DNA of 63,443 nt from positions 1 through 63,443 of the forward strand of contig NZ_JAHBYG010000022.1 of the NCBI RefSeq assembly GCF_019636075.1, in the 5' to 3' direction. A model generated the notes under the pieces. It was not told the DNA's origin and searched no databases. It saw nothing but the letters and a program-made list of their open reading frames with translations. Source of the DNA: Ferrovibrio sp. Its GTDB lineage: Bacteria > Pseudomonadota > Alphaproteobacteria > Ferrovibrionales > Ferrovibrionaceae. The position numbers and the translations under genes are program-made. This document shows positions 9,033 through 15,719 of this stretch, piece after piece (within the stretch, counting starts at the first letter, position 1; each line of letters opens with the position of its first letter).

Positions 9033-10259
9033 ATGAAATATCCTCGCATGAATCGCCGCCATGCGTTGGGGCTATTGGGCTCTGGTGCGGCGATGTCGCT
9101 GTTGCCCGGCATTGCGCTGGCCCATGCGCCCACCGAACAGCGTTTCGTGTTTTTCATTCTGCGCGGCGCCATGGATGGATTGGCGGCACTGATGCCGCTG
9201 GGCGACCCCGATCTTTTGAAGCAGCGCGCCGATCTGGTGCAGGCCGATGCGGCCGTGGCGCTGGATGGATTTTTTGCGCTGCATGCCGAATTGGCGCCGC
9301 TGAAAGCCTATTACGAAACCGGCGATCTGCTGCCGATCCATGCAGTGGCCAGCAGCCATCGCGGTCGTTCGCATTTCGAGGCGCAGGATGTACTGGAAGC
9401 CGGGCTGAGCAAGCCCAATTCCAGCAGCACGGGCTGGCTCAACCGTTTGCTCGCCGAATATGAGGGCGCGTCATCGGCGCGCGGTGCCGCAGAGCATAAG
9501 AACCGCGCGCGACTGGGCCTTGCCATCGGTCCCACCATCCCGCTGGCCTTGCGCGGGCCGCAAGCGGTGGGTTCGGTGCTGCCCGATGGCTTGCCGGCTA
9601 TTCCCGATGCCTTCACCGATCGCATCGCCACTTTGTGGGGCGGCGATCCGCAATTGGCTCCGGCGTTGCAGGCCGCGATGGCGATGGAAGATCGCCCCGG
9701 CATGCTGCCCAACGGCCAGCAGCGCGCCAATGGCGGCACCATGGCCGTGATCGAACTGGCCAGGATTGCCGCTGCGCAATTGGCCAAGCCCGATGGTCCG
9801 CGCATTGCCGCCATCGAACTCAATGGCTTCGATACCCATAGCGGACAGACCGGGCGGCTGAATCAGCAATTCAAGGCGCTGGCCGGTGCGCTGGTGGCGT
9901 TGCGCGAAGGGTTGGCGCCGGTCTGGCGGCAAAGCGCGGTGCTGGCGGTGAGCGAATTCGGCCGCACGGTGGCACCCAATGGATCCAACGGCACCGATCA
10001 TGGCACGGGTGGTGCCGCCTTCCTGCTGGGTGGTGCAGTGCGCGGCGGTCGCGTGCTGGCCGATTGGCCGGGCCTGAAGCAGGGCAAGCTGTTTGAGGGC
10101 CGCGACCTGCAGCCCAGCATCAACATGGCGGCGCTTTACAAGGCGGTGGCGGCCCAGCATCTGGGTATCGATGCCCGCGCGGCATTGGCGCGTATCTTTC
10201 CCGACGATGTCGGCCTGGCGGCCGCCGATCTCTTCCGGGGCGCAATGCCCAAGGCTTGA
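9033..10259 (+). CDS. DUF1501 protein with Tat-like signal
   Basis: A 408-residue protein of the DUF1501 (sulfatase/alkaline-phosphatase-fold related) family. The N-terminus MNRRHALGLLGSGAAMSLL followed by an ALAHA cleavage region resembles a twin-arginine signal, so the protein probably acts in the periplasm. Family blocks seen are FILRGAMDGLAALMP, ASSHRGRSHFEAQD and the C-terminal DHGTGGAAFLLGGAVRGG. Start ATG 9033 has GGGAG (9020-9024) at good spacing; ATG 9012, overlapping the DUF1800 stop, is an alternative. The DUF1800-DUF1501 pair is a conserved two-gene unit without an established function. Confidence 0.87.
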   Translation: MKYPRMNRRHALGLLGSGAAMSLLPGIALAHAPTEQRFVFFILRGAMDGLAALMPLGDPDLLKQRADLVQADAAVALDGFFALHAELAPLKAYYETGDLLPIHAVASSHRGRSHFEAQDVLEAGLSKPNSSSTGWLNRLLAEYEGASSARGAAEHKNRARLGLAIGPTIPLALRGPQAVGSVLPDGLPAIPDAFTDRIATLWGGDPQLAPALQAAMAMEDRPGMLPNGQQRANGGTMAVIELARIAAAQLAKPDGPRIAAIELNGFDTHSGQTGRLNQQFKALAGALVALREGLAPVWRQSAVLAVSEFGRTVAPNGSNGTDHGTGGAAFLLGGAVRGGRVLADWPGLKQGKLFEGRDLQPSINMAALYKAVAAQHLGIDARAALARIFPDDVGLAAADLFRGAMPKA

Positions 10260-10345
10260 TGCCTGTCATGCCGGCTTGATCCTGCTCAATGCAGTCGCGT
10301 TTGGGGGCGGCTAGGCTTTCCATGCAGCAGGAAGGAAGCCCGGCC

Positions 10346-10561
10346 ATGACATCGCCTTACCAGATCGCCAACCGCCATGTGGAAGCAGCCCTTGCCGAGG
10401 CAAGCAGGCATTCCATCCCGGCCGACACATTGGCCACTAACCTGATCGCCGAAGCCGTGCGGCTGCTCAAGACCAGCCGCAGCGTGGATGACATCCGCTC
10501 CGAGCTGGCCTTCGCCATGGACAATATCGAGGAGCAGGATTTCACCTTCATGCGTCCCTAA
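10346..10561 (+). CDS. Small protein of unknown function (71 aa)
   Basis: Encodes a 71-residue mostly helical acidic protein (MTSPYQIANRHVEAALAEAS...). Start ATG 10346 is preceded by the strong ribosome site GGAAGGAAG (10330-10338). No known domain is recognised. Its stop lies 38 bases before the parS palindrome. Confidence 0.65.
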   Translation: MTSPYQIANRHVEAALAEASRHSIPADTLATNLIAEAVRLLKTSRSVDDIRSELAFAMDNIEEQDFTFMRP

Positions 10562-10598
10562 GACATTGAAAAATATGACCTGGATATTTTCCATAATC

Positions 10599-10614
10599 TG
10601 TTTCACGTGAAACA
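10599..10614. promoter_or_regulatory. parS centromere site (ParB-binding palindrome)
   Basis: TGTTTCACGTGAAACA is a perfect 16-bp palindrome identical to the widely conserved chromosomal parS consensus. ParB nucleates here, spreads and directs origin segregation with ParA. The site is intergenic, between two small unknown genes; no second copy was noticed in the window. Confidence 0.9.
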
Positions 10615-10721
10615 CATACCATGAACGGCCTCGAGAGGCCTGTCCGGACGGGCGGATTCAGGCGGTTTGCAAGCGGCCGAAAAGTGTTAAAATGCCAGTA
10701 TTCAGCACGGAGAAACCGGCG

Positions 10722-10952
10722 ATGATTGGCGGCATTACAGATGGCTTCGGCACCAGCCTGGCGGCTTTGCGCCAGGCCGATGCGCGCTTTACCGGCGCGA
10801 TCAAGCTGGTGGCGGAAGGCGGTACGGATGCGGATGCCCTGGCAGCCGCGGCGCAATTGCTGGCGCAGGCCCAGCAGCAACAGGCCGCAGCCGGCATCAC
10901 CTTGCGCACCGAGTTGGATCAGCAGCGCATGGCGGTGAATATCCTGGCCTAG
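10722..10952 (+). CDS. Small Ala/Gln-rich protein of unknown function (76 aa)
   Basis: Encodes MIGGITDGFGTSLAALRQAD... with a Gln/Ala-rich helical middle (about residues 35-58) and a C-terminus MAVNILA. Start ATG 10722 has GGAG at 10709-10712; an upstream ATG at 10692 is less likely. The short Gly-containing head, helix and hydrophobic tail recall rod/hook-associated small proteins, but no family is recognised. It ends in a 4-base overlap with the convergent GNAT gene. Confidence 0.6.
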   Translation: MIGGITDGFGTSLAALRQADARFTGAIKLVAEGGTDADALAAAAQLLAQAQQQQAAAGITLRTELDQQRMAVNILA

Positions 10953-11464
10953 GCCAGGGGTTCATTCAGATCCAGCCGCATCGCCACGCGGCTTTGCGGC
11001 GGCAGACCGGCTGCGGTCTGGCGCTGGATTTCGGCGGCAAGCTCCGAAGTGATCCCATTGGCATCGAGTATGCGGAAACCCAACCGCGCATAATAGGGTG
11101 CATTCCAGGGTACATTGCGGAAGGTGGTAAGCAGCAGCGCCGGCATATGCGCCGCTTGCGCGATACGCACCAATTCACCGATCAGCGCGGCGCCCAGTCT
11201 GTGCCCGGCATGCTGAGGCAGCACATCCATCTCGGCGAGATACAGGCAGCCATCCAGCGGATACCAGGCAGCAAAGCCAACCGGCATATCGTCTGCATCC
11301 GCAGCCACGCAAACGCGGCCAGCCTCGATCAGGATGGCATAGGCTTGCGGCGCAACCGGTGGGCCTTCGGCAATCCAGGCCAGACCCTGTTCGCGGAAAC
11401 GCGCGGCGGCGGCGGCTTCGATGGCGGATAGTCTTGCGGCTTCATCCAGCCGCGCCGCCCGCAA
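10949..11464 (-). CDS. GNAT-family N-acetyltransferase
   Basis: A 171-residue acetyl-CoA-dependent acyltransferase. The core includes the LYLAEMDVLPQHAGHRLGAALI stretch (beta4 and pyrophosphate-binding loop, positions roughly 85-107) and YYARLGFRILD near the C-terminus. The substrate is unknown. The first permitted start is TTG 11464. The in-frame sequence continues upstream as PTDIPPAPYRL, which looks protein-like, but has no ATG or GTG before the stop at 11513. A CTG at 11500 preceded by AGAGG is a possible non-standard start. The start is therefore uncertain. Confidence 0.8.
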   Translation of the reverse strand: MRAARLDEAARLSAIEAAAAARFREQGLAWIAEGPPVAPQAYAILIEAGRVCVAADADDMPVGFAAWYPLDGCLYLAEMDVLPQHAGHRLGAALIGELVRIAQAAHMPALLLTTFRNVPWNAPYYARLGFRILDANGITSELAAEIQRQTAAGLPPQSRVAMRLDLNEPLA

Positions 11465-11498
11465 ACGATAGGGCGCGGGCGGAATGTCGGTCGGGCTC

Positions 11499-11580
11499 AG
11501 GCGAAGCCTCTTTCACATTTCGCCGTTAGGCGAAAGCTTCTTCCACATTTCGCTGTCAGGCGAAAGCTTCTTCCCACGAG
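11499..11580 (-). repeat. Tandem ~30-bp repeat derived from the nrdB 3' end, with hairpins
   Basis: Three imperfect units, beginning near 11499, 11528 and 11558, share AGGCGAAGC/AGGCGAAAGC, CTTCTTCCAC and ATTTCGC blocks. The third unit is the 3' end of nrdB itself (encoding the EEAFA tail), so the others look like duplications of it. TTTCGCC (11518-11524) and GGCGAAA (11529-11535) form a perfect 7-bp stem with a GTTA loop. A similar stem lies at 11548-11565, spanning the nrdB stop. A terminator or mRNA-stabilising role is likely. Confidence 0.7.
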
Positions 11581-12515
11581 CCCTGGGTGGAGGCCTTGGA
11601 ATATTCAGTGGCGCGGTTTTCGAAGAAGTTGGTGTGTTCCACGCCGTTCAGGATCGCATCCAGCCAGGGCAGCGGGTTCTTTTCCACGCGGTACATCGGC
11701 TGCAGGCCAAGCTGCAGCAGGCGGCGGTCGGCGGTCCAGCGGATATAGTCCTTCACTTCCTGTGCGGTGAGGCCCTGCACGCCCTCGATCTCGAAGGCCA
11801 GGTCGATGAAGGCATCTTCATGCTCCACGATGGTGGAGCAGGCGACATAGAGATCGCGCTGGAAGTCTTCGGTCCACACTTCCGGGTTTTCTTCCAGGAA
11901 GGTGTGGAACAGCTTGATGATGGAGTTGGTGTGCAGGCTTTCGTCGCGCACGCTCCAACTGACGATCTGGCCCATGCCCTTCATTTTGTTCCAGCGCGGG
12001 AAGTTCATCAGGATGGCGAACGAGGCAAACAGCTGTAGGCCTTCGGTGAAGGCACCGAACACCGCCAGGGTCTTGGCGATGTCGGTCTTGGTGCTGACAC
12101 CGAATTGCTGCATGTAATCGTATTTATCCTTCATCTCCTTGTAGCGGAGGAAGGCGGAATATTCTTCTTCGGGCATGCCGATGGTATCGAGCAAGTGCGA
12201 ATAGGCGGCGATATGCACCGTCTCGATATTGGAAAAGGCCGACAGCATCATCTGCACTTCGGTGGGTTTGAACACCTGGGCGTAATGCTTCATATAGCAG
12301 TTGTTCACTTCCACATCGGCCTGGGTGAAGAAGCGGAAAATCTGCGTCAGCAGGTTCTTCTCGCCCGGCGTCAGTTTCTTCTGCCAATCCTTCACGTCGT
12401 CGGCCAGCGGCACTTCCTCGGGCAGCCAATGCACGCGCTGCTGTGTCATCCAGGCTTCGTAGGCCCAGGGATATTTGAACGGCTTGTAGACCGGCTTGGA
12501 ATCCAGCAGCGACAT
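11556..12515 (-). CDS. nrdB: Ribonucleoside-diphosphate reductase, class Ia beta subunit
   Basis: Holds the diiron-tyrosyl radical used by NrdA to make deoxyribonucleotides. All metal ligands can be placed with the same spacing as in E. coli R2: Asp67, Glu98, His101, Glu158, Glu192 and His195, with radical Tyr105 in HIAAYSHLL. The product is 319 residues, a short R2 form. It is transcribed alone, about 9 kb from nrdA. Two NrdR-box-like elements lie upstream at 12572-12619. The 3' end is embedded in a tandem repeat with hairpins. Confidence 0.95.
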   Translation of the reverse strand: MSLLDSKPVYKPFKYPWAYEAWMTQQRVHWLPEEVPLADDVKDWQKKLTPGEKNLLTQIFRFFTQADVEVNNCYMKHYAQVFKPTEVQMMLSAFSNIETVHIAAYSHLLDTIGMPEEEYSAFLRYKEMKDKYDYMQQFGVSTKTDIAKTLAVFGAFTEGLQLFASFAILMNFPRWNKMKGMGQIVSWSVRDESLHTNSIIKLFHTFLEENPEVWTEDFQRDLYVACSTIVEHEDAFIDLAFEIEGVQGLTAQEVKDYIRWTADRRLLQLGLQPMYRVEKNPLPWLDAILNGVEHTNFFENRATEYSKASTQGSWEEAFA

Positions 12516-12571
12516 AACGGATATCCCCCAAGGAAAAGCGCTTCGGGTGTGAGTCTGATTGGCCCGAGACT

Positions 12572-12619
12572 ACGCAATATCTAGTGGCCCCTCAAGAGGG
12601 GCTTGTCCAAATATTGGGG
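12572..12619 (-). promoter_or_regulatory. Pair of NrdR-box-like elements upstream of nrdB
   Basis: Read on the minus strand, 12587-12572 is CCACTAGATATTGCGT, matching the NrdR consensus ACACWATATATWGTGT at about 12 of 16 positions. A weaker match (about 9 of 16) occupies 12604-12619. Their starts are 32 bp apart, the roughly three-helical-turn spacing typical of paired NrdR boxes. They lie 57-104 bp upstream of the nrdB ATG, where NrdR would repress transcription. Confidence 0.6.
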
Positions 12620-12632
12620 GTAAGGCTGTGGA

Positions 12633-13079
12633 TTATTCCGCCGTCCGGTCGTTTAGCGAAGCCGCGAAATCGCGCAACTCCGTGCGCAGGCGGGCTAAAT
12701 GGTCGGGTTCCAGCGGCAACAGGCAGGCCAGGCCGGCATGCATTTCGGCCACGCTGGCTTTCAGCGCCTGGCCGGCGGGGGTGAGGCCGATACGCACCTG
12801 ACGTTCGTCGGCGGGGTCGCGCCGGCGGCTGATATGGCCAGCGGCTTCCATGCGCTTGAGCAGCGGCGTGAGGGTACCGGAATCGAGATATAGCCGCTCG
12901 CCCAGTTGCGACACGGTGAGATCGTCATGCTCCCACAGCACCAGCAGCACCAGATATTGCGGATAGGTGAGGCCCAGCGGCTCCAGCCGATCGCGGTAAA
13001 GCCGCGTCATGGCATTGGAGGCGGCATAGAGCGCGAAACAAAGCTGGGCGTCGAGCAGCAGGCGGTTATCGGCGGTCAT
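12633..13079 (-). CDS. ohrR: OhrR-type MarR-family organic peroxide sensor repressor
   Basis: A 148-residue winged-helix repressor. The peroxide-sensing cysteine is Cys14 in [10 protein letters not shown], matching the position of the reactive Cys of OhrR. The MarR DNA-binding region spans [20 protein letters not shown] and the wing [15 protein letters not shown]. Oxidation of Cys14 by organic hydroperoxides is expected to release DNA. It lies just downstream of ohr on the same strand, so repressor and target are probably cotranscribed, with a strong hairpin in the 65-base gap. Confidence 0.88.
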   Translation of the reverse strand: MTADNRLLLDAQLCFALYAASNAMTRLYRDRLEPLGLTYPQYLVLLVLWEHDDLTVSQLGERLYLDSGTLTPLLKRMEAAGHISRRRDPADERQVRIGLTPAGQALKASVAEMHAGLACLLPLEPDHLARLRTELRDFAASLNDRTAE

Positions 13080-13098
13080 GGCATTTCAGGGTTTGTGA

Positions 13099-13121
13099 CG
13101 CCGGGTTGAGGCAACCCGGCG
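13099..13121 (-). terminator. ohr-ohrR intercistronic hairpin
   Basis: CGCCGGGTTG (13099-13108) and CAACCCGGCG (13112-13121) form a perfect 10-bp stem with a 3-base loop. No U-tract follows on the minus strand, so a partial attenuator or mRNA-processing element that lowers ohrR relative to ohr is more likely than a full terminator. Confidence 0.6.
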
Positions 13122-13144
13122 CCAGGGACATTTGATAAAGTGTA

Positions 13145-13561
13145 TCAGACCGTGGCTTCTACCACGGATTCGATATTGCCGCGGGTGGCCTTGGAATACG
13201 GGCAAACCTGATGCGCCGCATTGGCCAGTGCGGTGGCGGTGGCCTGATCCAGGCCCGGCAGATGCACCACGATCTTGGCATTCAGGCCGAACGAGGTTTC
13301 ATCCTTGCCGATACCGATGGTGACCGTGACGGTGTTGCCGGCGGGCAGAGTGATCTTCTGGTTCCGCGCCACCAGACCCAGCGCGCCCTGGAAGCAGGCG
13401 GCATAGCCTGAGGCGAAAAAGGTTTCGGGGTTGGCGGCATTGCCGGGGCCGCCCAGTTCCTTGGGCATGGCCAACACCAGGTCGATGATGCCATCGGCCG
13501 AAGTTACGCGGCCGGAACGACCGCCGGTGGCAGTGGCAGTGGTGGTGTAAAGCGGGGTCAT
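13145..13561 (-). CDS. ohr: Organic hydroperoxide resistance protein (peroxiredoxin-like)
   Basis: A 138-residue OsmC/Ohr-fold thiol peroxidase that reduces organic and lipid hydroperoxides using lipoylated proteins. The two redox cysteines are Cys56 (GYAACFQGAL) and Cys120 (HQVCPYSKATRGN). The catalytic Arg18 and Glu46 (NPETFFA) are also present. Start ATG 13561 has the strong site GAGGAG 8-13 bases upstream. The promoter region above it is AT-rich and contains an OhrR-operator-like sequence. Confidence 0.93.
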   Translation of the reverse strand: MTPLYTTTATATGGRSGRVTSADGIIDLVLAMPKELGGPGNAANPETFFASGYAACFQGALGLVARNQKITLPAGNTVTVTIGIGKDETSFGLNAKIVVHLPGLDQATATALANAAHQVCPYSKATRGNIESVVEATV

Positions 13562-13610
13562 GGGAAATCTCCTCAGGAGGTGTTTGCTTGCTACGGAAGT
13601 TTATATAGTG

Positions 13611-13632
13611 CACAATTTAATTTTATACAATA
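13611..13632 (-). promoter_or_regulatory. OhrR-operator-like AT-rich element upstream of ohr
   Basis: The plus strand here contains ACAATTTAATTTT followed by ATACAATA, resembling the TACAATT/AATTGTA half-sites of OhrR operators. It lies about 50 bp above the ohr start codon in an AT-rich island. Derepression by organic peroxides is inferred from the neighbouring ohrR. Confidence 0.5.
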
Positions 13633-13973
13633 TAAAAAATGCAGCGACGGTCCATTTTTCTCCGCTACAGCAAATTTCTCGATTCTCAGTAAGAAATTTC
13701 CTGCCAACGGAGTGCGGGGATCAACTTTTCTGGCTCTACGCCGGACATTGCGGTGGAAAACTGACGATTCCTTCCGGCCAAACCCGAAAACGGCGGAAAT
13801 CGTTAAAATAGCCAATCATTGCAGCGATTTAGCTGCCGCAATTTTTCCTTATACACGCCGCAAGCCAGCCATATCGGGCGGGTGAAATACGCTCATCCGC
13901 GAGCAGGCGTAAACATTGGCTGGGGCAGTGCCTTCCACTCTCGGAGTGTGAACGAGACGACCGGAGGTGTGTC
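13633..13973. other. AT-rich intergenic stretch between ohr and the SPW gene
   Basis: About 340 bases without a convincing gene; short plus-strand ORFs here lack conserved features. The left half is clearly poorer in GC than the rest of the window and holds the ohr promoter. The right half leads to the SPW gene and contains a small hairpin (CACTC TCG GAGTG, 13936-13948). Confidence 0.6.
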
Positions 13974-14489
13974 ATGTCGGCCTTACCGAACAATTTTCAT
14001 TCTTATGCTGGCCGGATTCCGCAGCAACGGAATCCGCATCAGGCGCGTAATCAGCATGAGCAGCCATGGCAGCATGAACAGCCACGGCAGAATGAGCCGT
14101 CGCGTGGGCAGCCGTTGCGCGGCATGTACCAGGCCTATGAGCCCAGCGATGCCGAGCGCCGGCTGTGGCAGGATTGGGCAGCGCTGGCATTGGGCCTGGG
14201 CATCGCGGCTTCGCCCTGGCTGCTGGGGCTCTCCGCGCTGGCCGGCCCAACGATGAATGCCCTGATCGTCGGCCTGCTGGTTTCGGCGCTGGCGGCGCTC
14301 AGCCTCACCTTGCTGGATCGCTGGGAGGCCTGGATCAATCTTGGCCTGGCCTTCTGGCTCTGCCTGTCGCCCTGGCTGCTGGGCTATGGCTACTTTCCTT
14401 TGCCCAGTTGGGGCCATAGCTTGATGGGCCTGGGCTTGGCTGTGCTGGCGATTTCCGCCATCCTGCGAGGCCTGCGCGAGGCGCCCTGA
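13974..14489 (+). CDS. SPW-repeat membrane protein
   Basis: A 171-residue protein with a polar N-terminal tail of about 55 residues rich in Gln, His, Asn and Arg, then four hydrophobic helices. Two SPW signatures are seen (ASPWLLG and LSPWLLGY), each starting a helical pair, so it is a two-repeat member of the SPW family of inner-membrane proteins of unknown function. Start ATG 13974 follows GGAGG (13961-13965). Confidence 0.82.
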   Translation: MSALPNNFHSYAGRIPQQRNPHQARNQHEQPWQHEQPRQNEPSRGQPLRGMYQAYEPSDAERRLWQDWAALALGLGIAASPWLLGLSALAGPTMNALIVGLLVSALAALSLTLLDRWEAWINLGLAFWLCLSPWLLGYGYFPLPSWGHSLMGLGLAVLAISAILRGLREAP

Positions 14490-14573
14490 CCAGTTTTGGC
14501 TGTCGCGCGCCCAGGCCGGTTTCGACCGCTTTGTGTATTGTGGTGTTGAGGCGCGCGTATGAAGGAGATCGGC

Positions 14574-14990
14574 ATGACGCAGCAGAACGACCAGCAGCGG
14601 TTTCCCATCCAGCTTGAGGATGCCGAATGGCGCCAACGGCTGGATTCTGCGGCCTACCAGGTGCTGCGCCATGCCGCCACGGAGCGGCCTTATACCAGCC
14701 CGCTCAACAACGAAAAGCGCAAGGGGCGTTTCCTTTGCGCCGGCTGCGGCGCCCAGCTTTTTGCTTCCGACACCAAGTTCGATAGCGGCTGCGGATGGCC
14801 CAGCTTCTATCAGGCGCTGGATGGCGCGGTGAAGATGTCTGAAGACAACAGCCATTTCATGCGCCGCATCGAAGTGCATTGCGCCACCTGCGGCGGCCAT
14901 CTTGGCCATGTGTTTCCCGATGGCCCGCAACCCACCGGGGATCGCTATTGCATGAATGGCGTGGCGCTGAAATTCGTGCCGGCGGAATAG
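14574..14990 (+). CDS. msrB: Peptide-methionine (R)-S-oxide reductase
   Basis: Reduces methionine-R-sulfoxide in oxidised proteins. The zinc site has two CxxC pairs, Cys55/Cys58 and Cys103/Cys106. The catalytic Cys126 sits in RYCMNGVALKF, and SGCGWPSF (Cys73) is conserved. The 138-residue length fits a single-domain cytoplasmic MsrB. ATG 14574 is preferred to ATG 14559 because GAAGGAG (14561-14567) is ideally spaced for it. With ohr nearby, this part of the window is rich in oxidative repair functions, though the genes are separately transcribed. Confidence 0.94.
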   Translation: MTQQNDQQRFPIQLEDAEWRQRLDSAAYQVLRHAATERPYTSPLNNEKRKGRFLCAGCGAQLFASDTKFDSGCGWPSFYQALDGAVKMSEDNSHFMRRIEVHCATCGGHLGHVFPDGPQPTGDRYCMNGVALKFVPAE

Positions 14991-15023
14991 CCGTCAGTTC
15001 TTGCGCTGTTGCAGATCAATTAC

Positions 15024-15044
15024 TTGCAAATAATTATCAATAAT
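15024..15044 (+). promoter_or_regulatory. Fur-box-like element upstream of the ECF sigma gene
   Basis: The 21 bases here (TTGCAAAT at the left, ATTATCAATAAT at the right) resemble a Fur box. They sit 65-85 bases before the sigma factor start, matching iron-repressed control of Fec-type systems. Confidence 0.55.
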
Positions 15045-15108
15045 ATAAGTATGCGGCTGGTTTCGCGCCCGGCTATCTGCAGCCGGTTTGAGGGATTGAG
15101 CCGCTCCG

Positions 15109-15627
15109 ATGTCGAATATGCGCAGCCGTATGCTGGCCGTGTTTGCCGAGCAGAAAGCCAGTTTGCAGCGATTCCTGGCGCGGCGACTGGGCGATAATGC
15201 GGCGCTGGCGGAAGACCTGACCCAGGAAGTCTGGCTGCGCGTAGCCACGGCCGAGGGCGTTGAATCGATCCGCAACCCGAAAAGCTATCTGTTCCGCATC
15301 GCTTCCAATCTGGCGATAGATCACATCCGGCATCGCCGCTATGGCGTGGAATTGAGCGGGGCGGAGGATTACAGCGAATCAGTGGCCGATCCGCGGCCAT
15401 CGCCGGAAACCGAGGCGTTGCATCGCAGCGAACTGCGCCGCTTGCTGGCGGCGGTGGATCGTTTGCCGCCGCGCACCCGCGAGGTGTTCTTGCTCGCCAA
15501 GCTGCAAGACATGAGCTATCTCGACATCGCGCAACAGCTTGGTATCGCACGCAACACCGTGATGGTGCATATGACCAGCGCGCTGGCTTTGCTGGAGCGC
15601 TATCTGCATGAAGGCGGAAAAAGCTAA
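15109..15627 (+). CDS. FecI-type ECF RNA polymerase sigma factor
   Basis: A 172-residue ECF sigma factor expected to direct transcription of the adjacent TonB receptor gene when its FecR partner is signalled. Sigma region 2 is seen at EDLTQEVWLRVATAEGVESI and YLFRIASNLAIDHIRHRR. Region 4 is the HTH in LPPRTREVFLLAKLQDMSYLDIAQQLGIARNTV (about residues 122-155). It is followed after 90 bases, including an inverted repeat (GGCTGCGG/CCGCAGCC), by fecR. ATG 15109 gives the family-typical N-terminus. Confidence 0.9.
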   Translation: MSNMRSRMLAVFAEQKASLQRFLARRLGDNAALAEDLTQEVWLRVATAEGVESIRNPKSYLFRIASNLAIDHIRHRRYGVELSGAEDYSESVADPRPSPETEALHRSELRRLLAAVDRLPPRTREVFLLAKLQDMSYLDIAQQLGIARNTVMVHMTSALALLERYLHEGGKS

Positions 15628-15719
15628 TGCTGGGGCCGCGCTGGATCGTCTTAATCTACAAAGGCTGCGGAAATATACGCACATCGCCGCAGCCATCATA
15701 CCAAAACAATGGTTGAGTG

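Noticed and set aside
10286..10615. Minus-strand frame starting MFHVKQ at the parS palindrome
   Set aside because: MFHVKQ is simply parS read as protein; the rest is antisense to the small plus-strand gene with a strong ribosome site.
13560..13885. Small plus-strand frames in the AT-rich region next to ohr
   Set aside because: They overlap the ohr promoter and operator-like sequence, lack ribosome sites and show no conserved features.
13819..14256. 145-codon frame overlapping the SPW gene start
   Set aside because: It is out of frame with the SPW protein, which has a strong ribosome site and clear SPW motifs.
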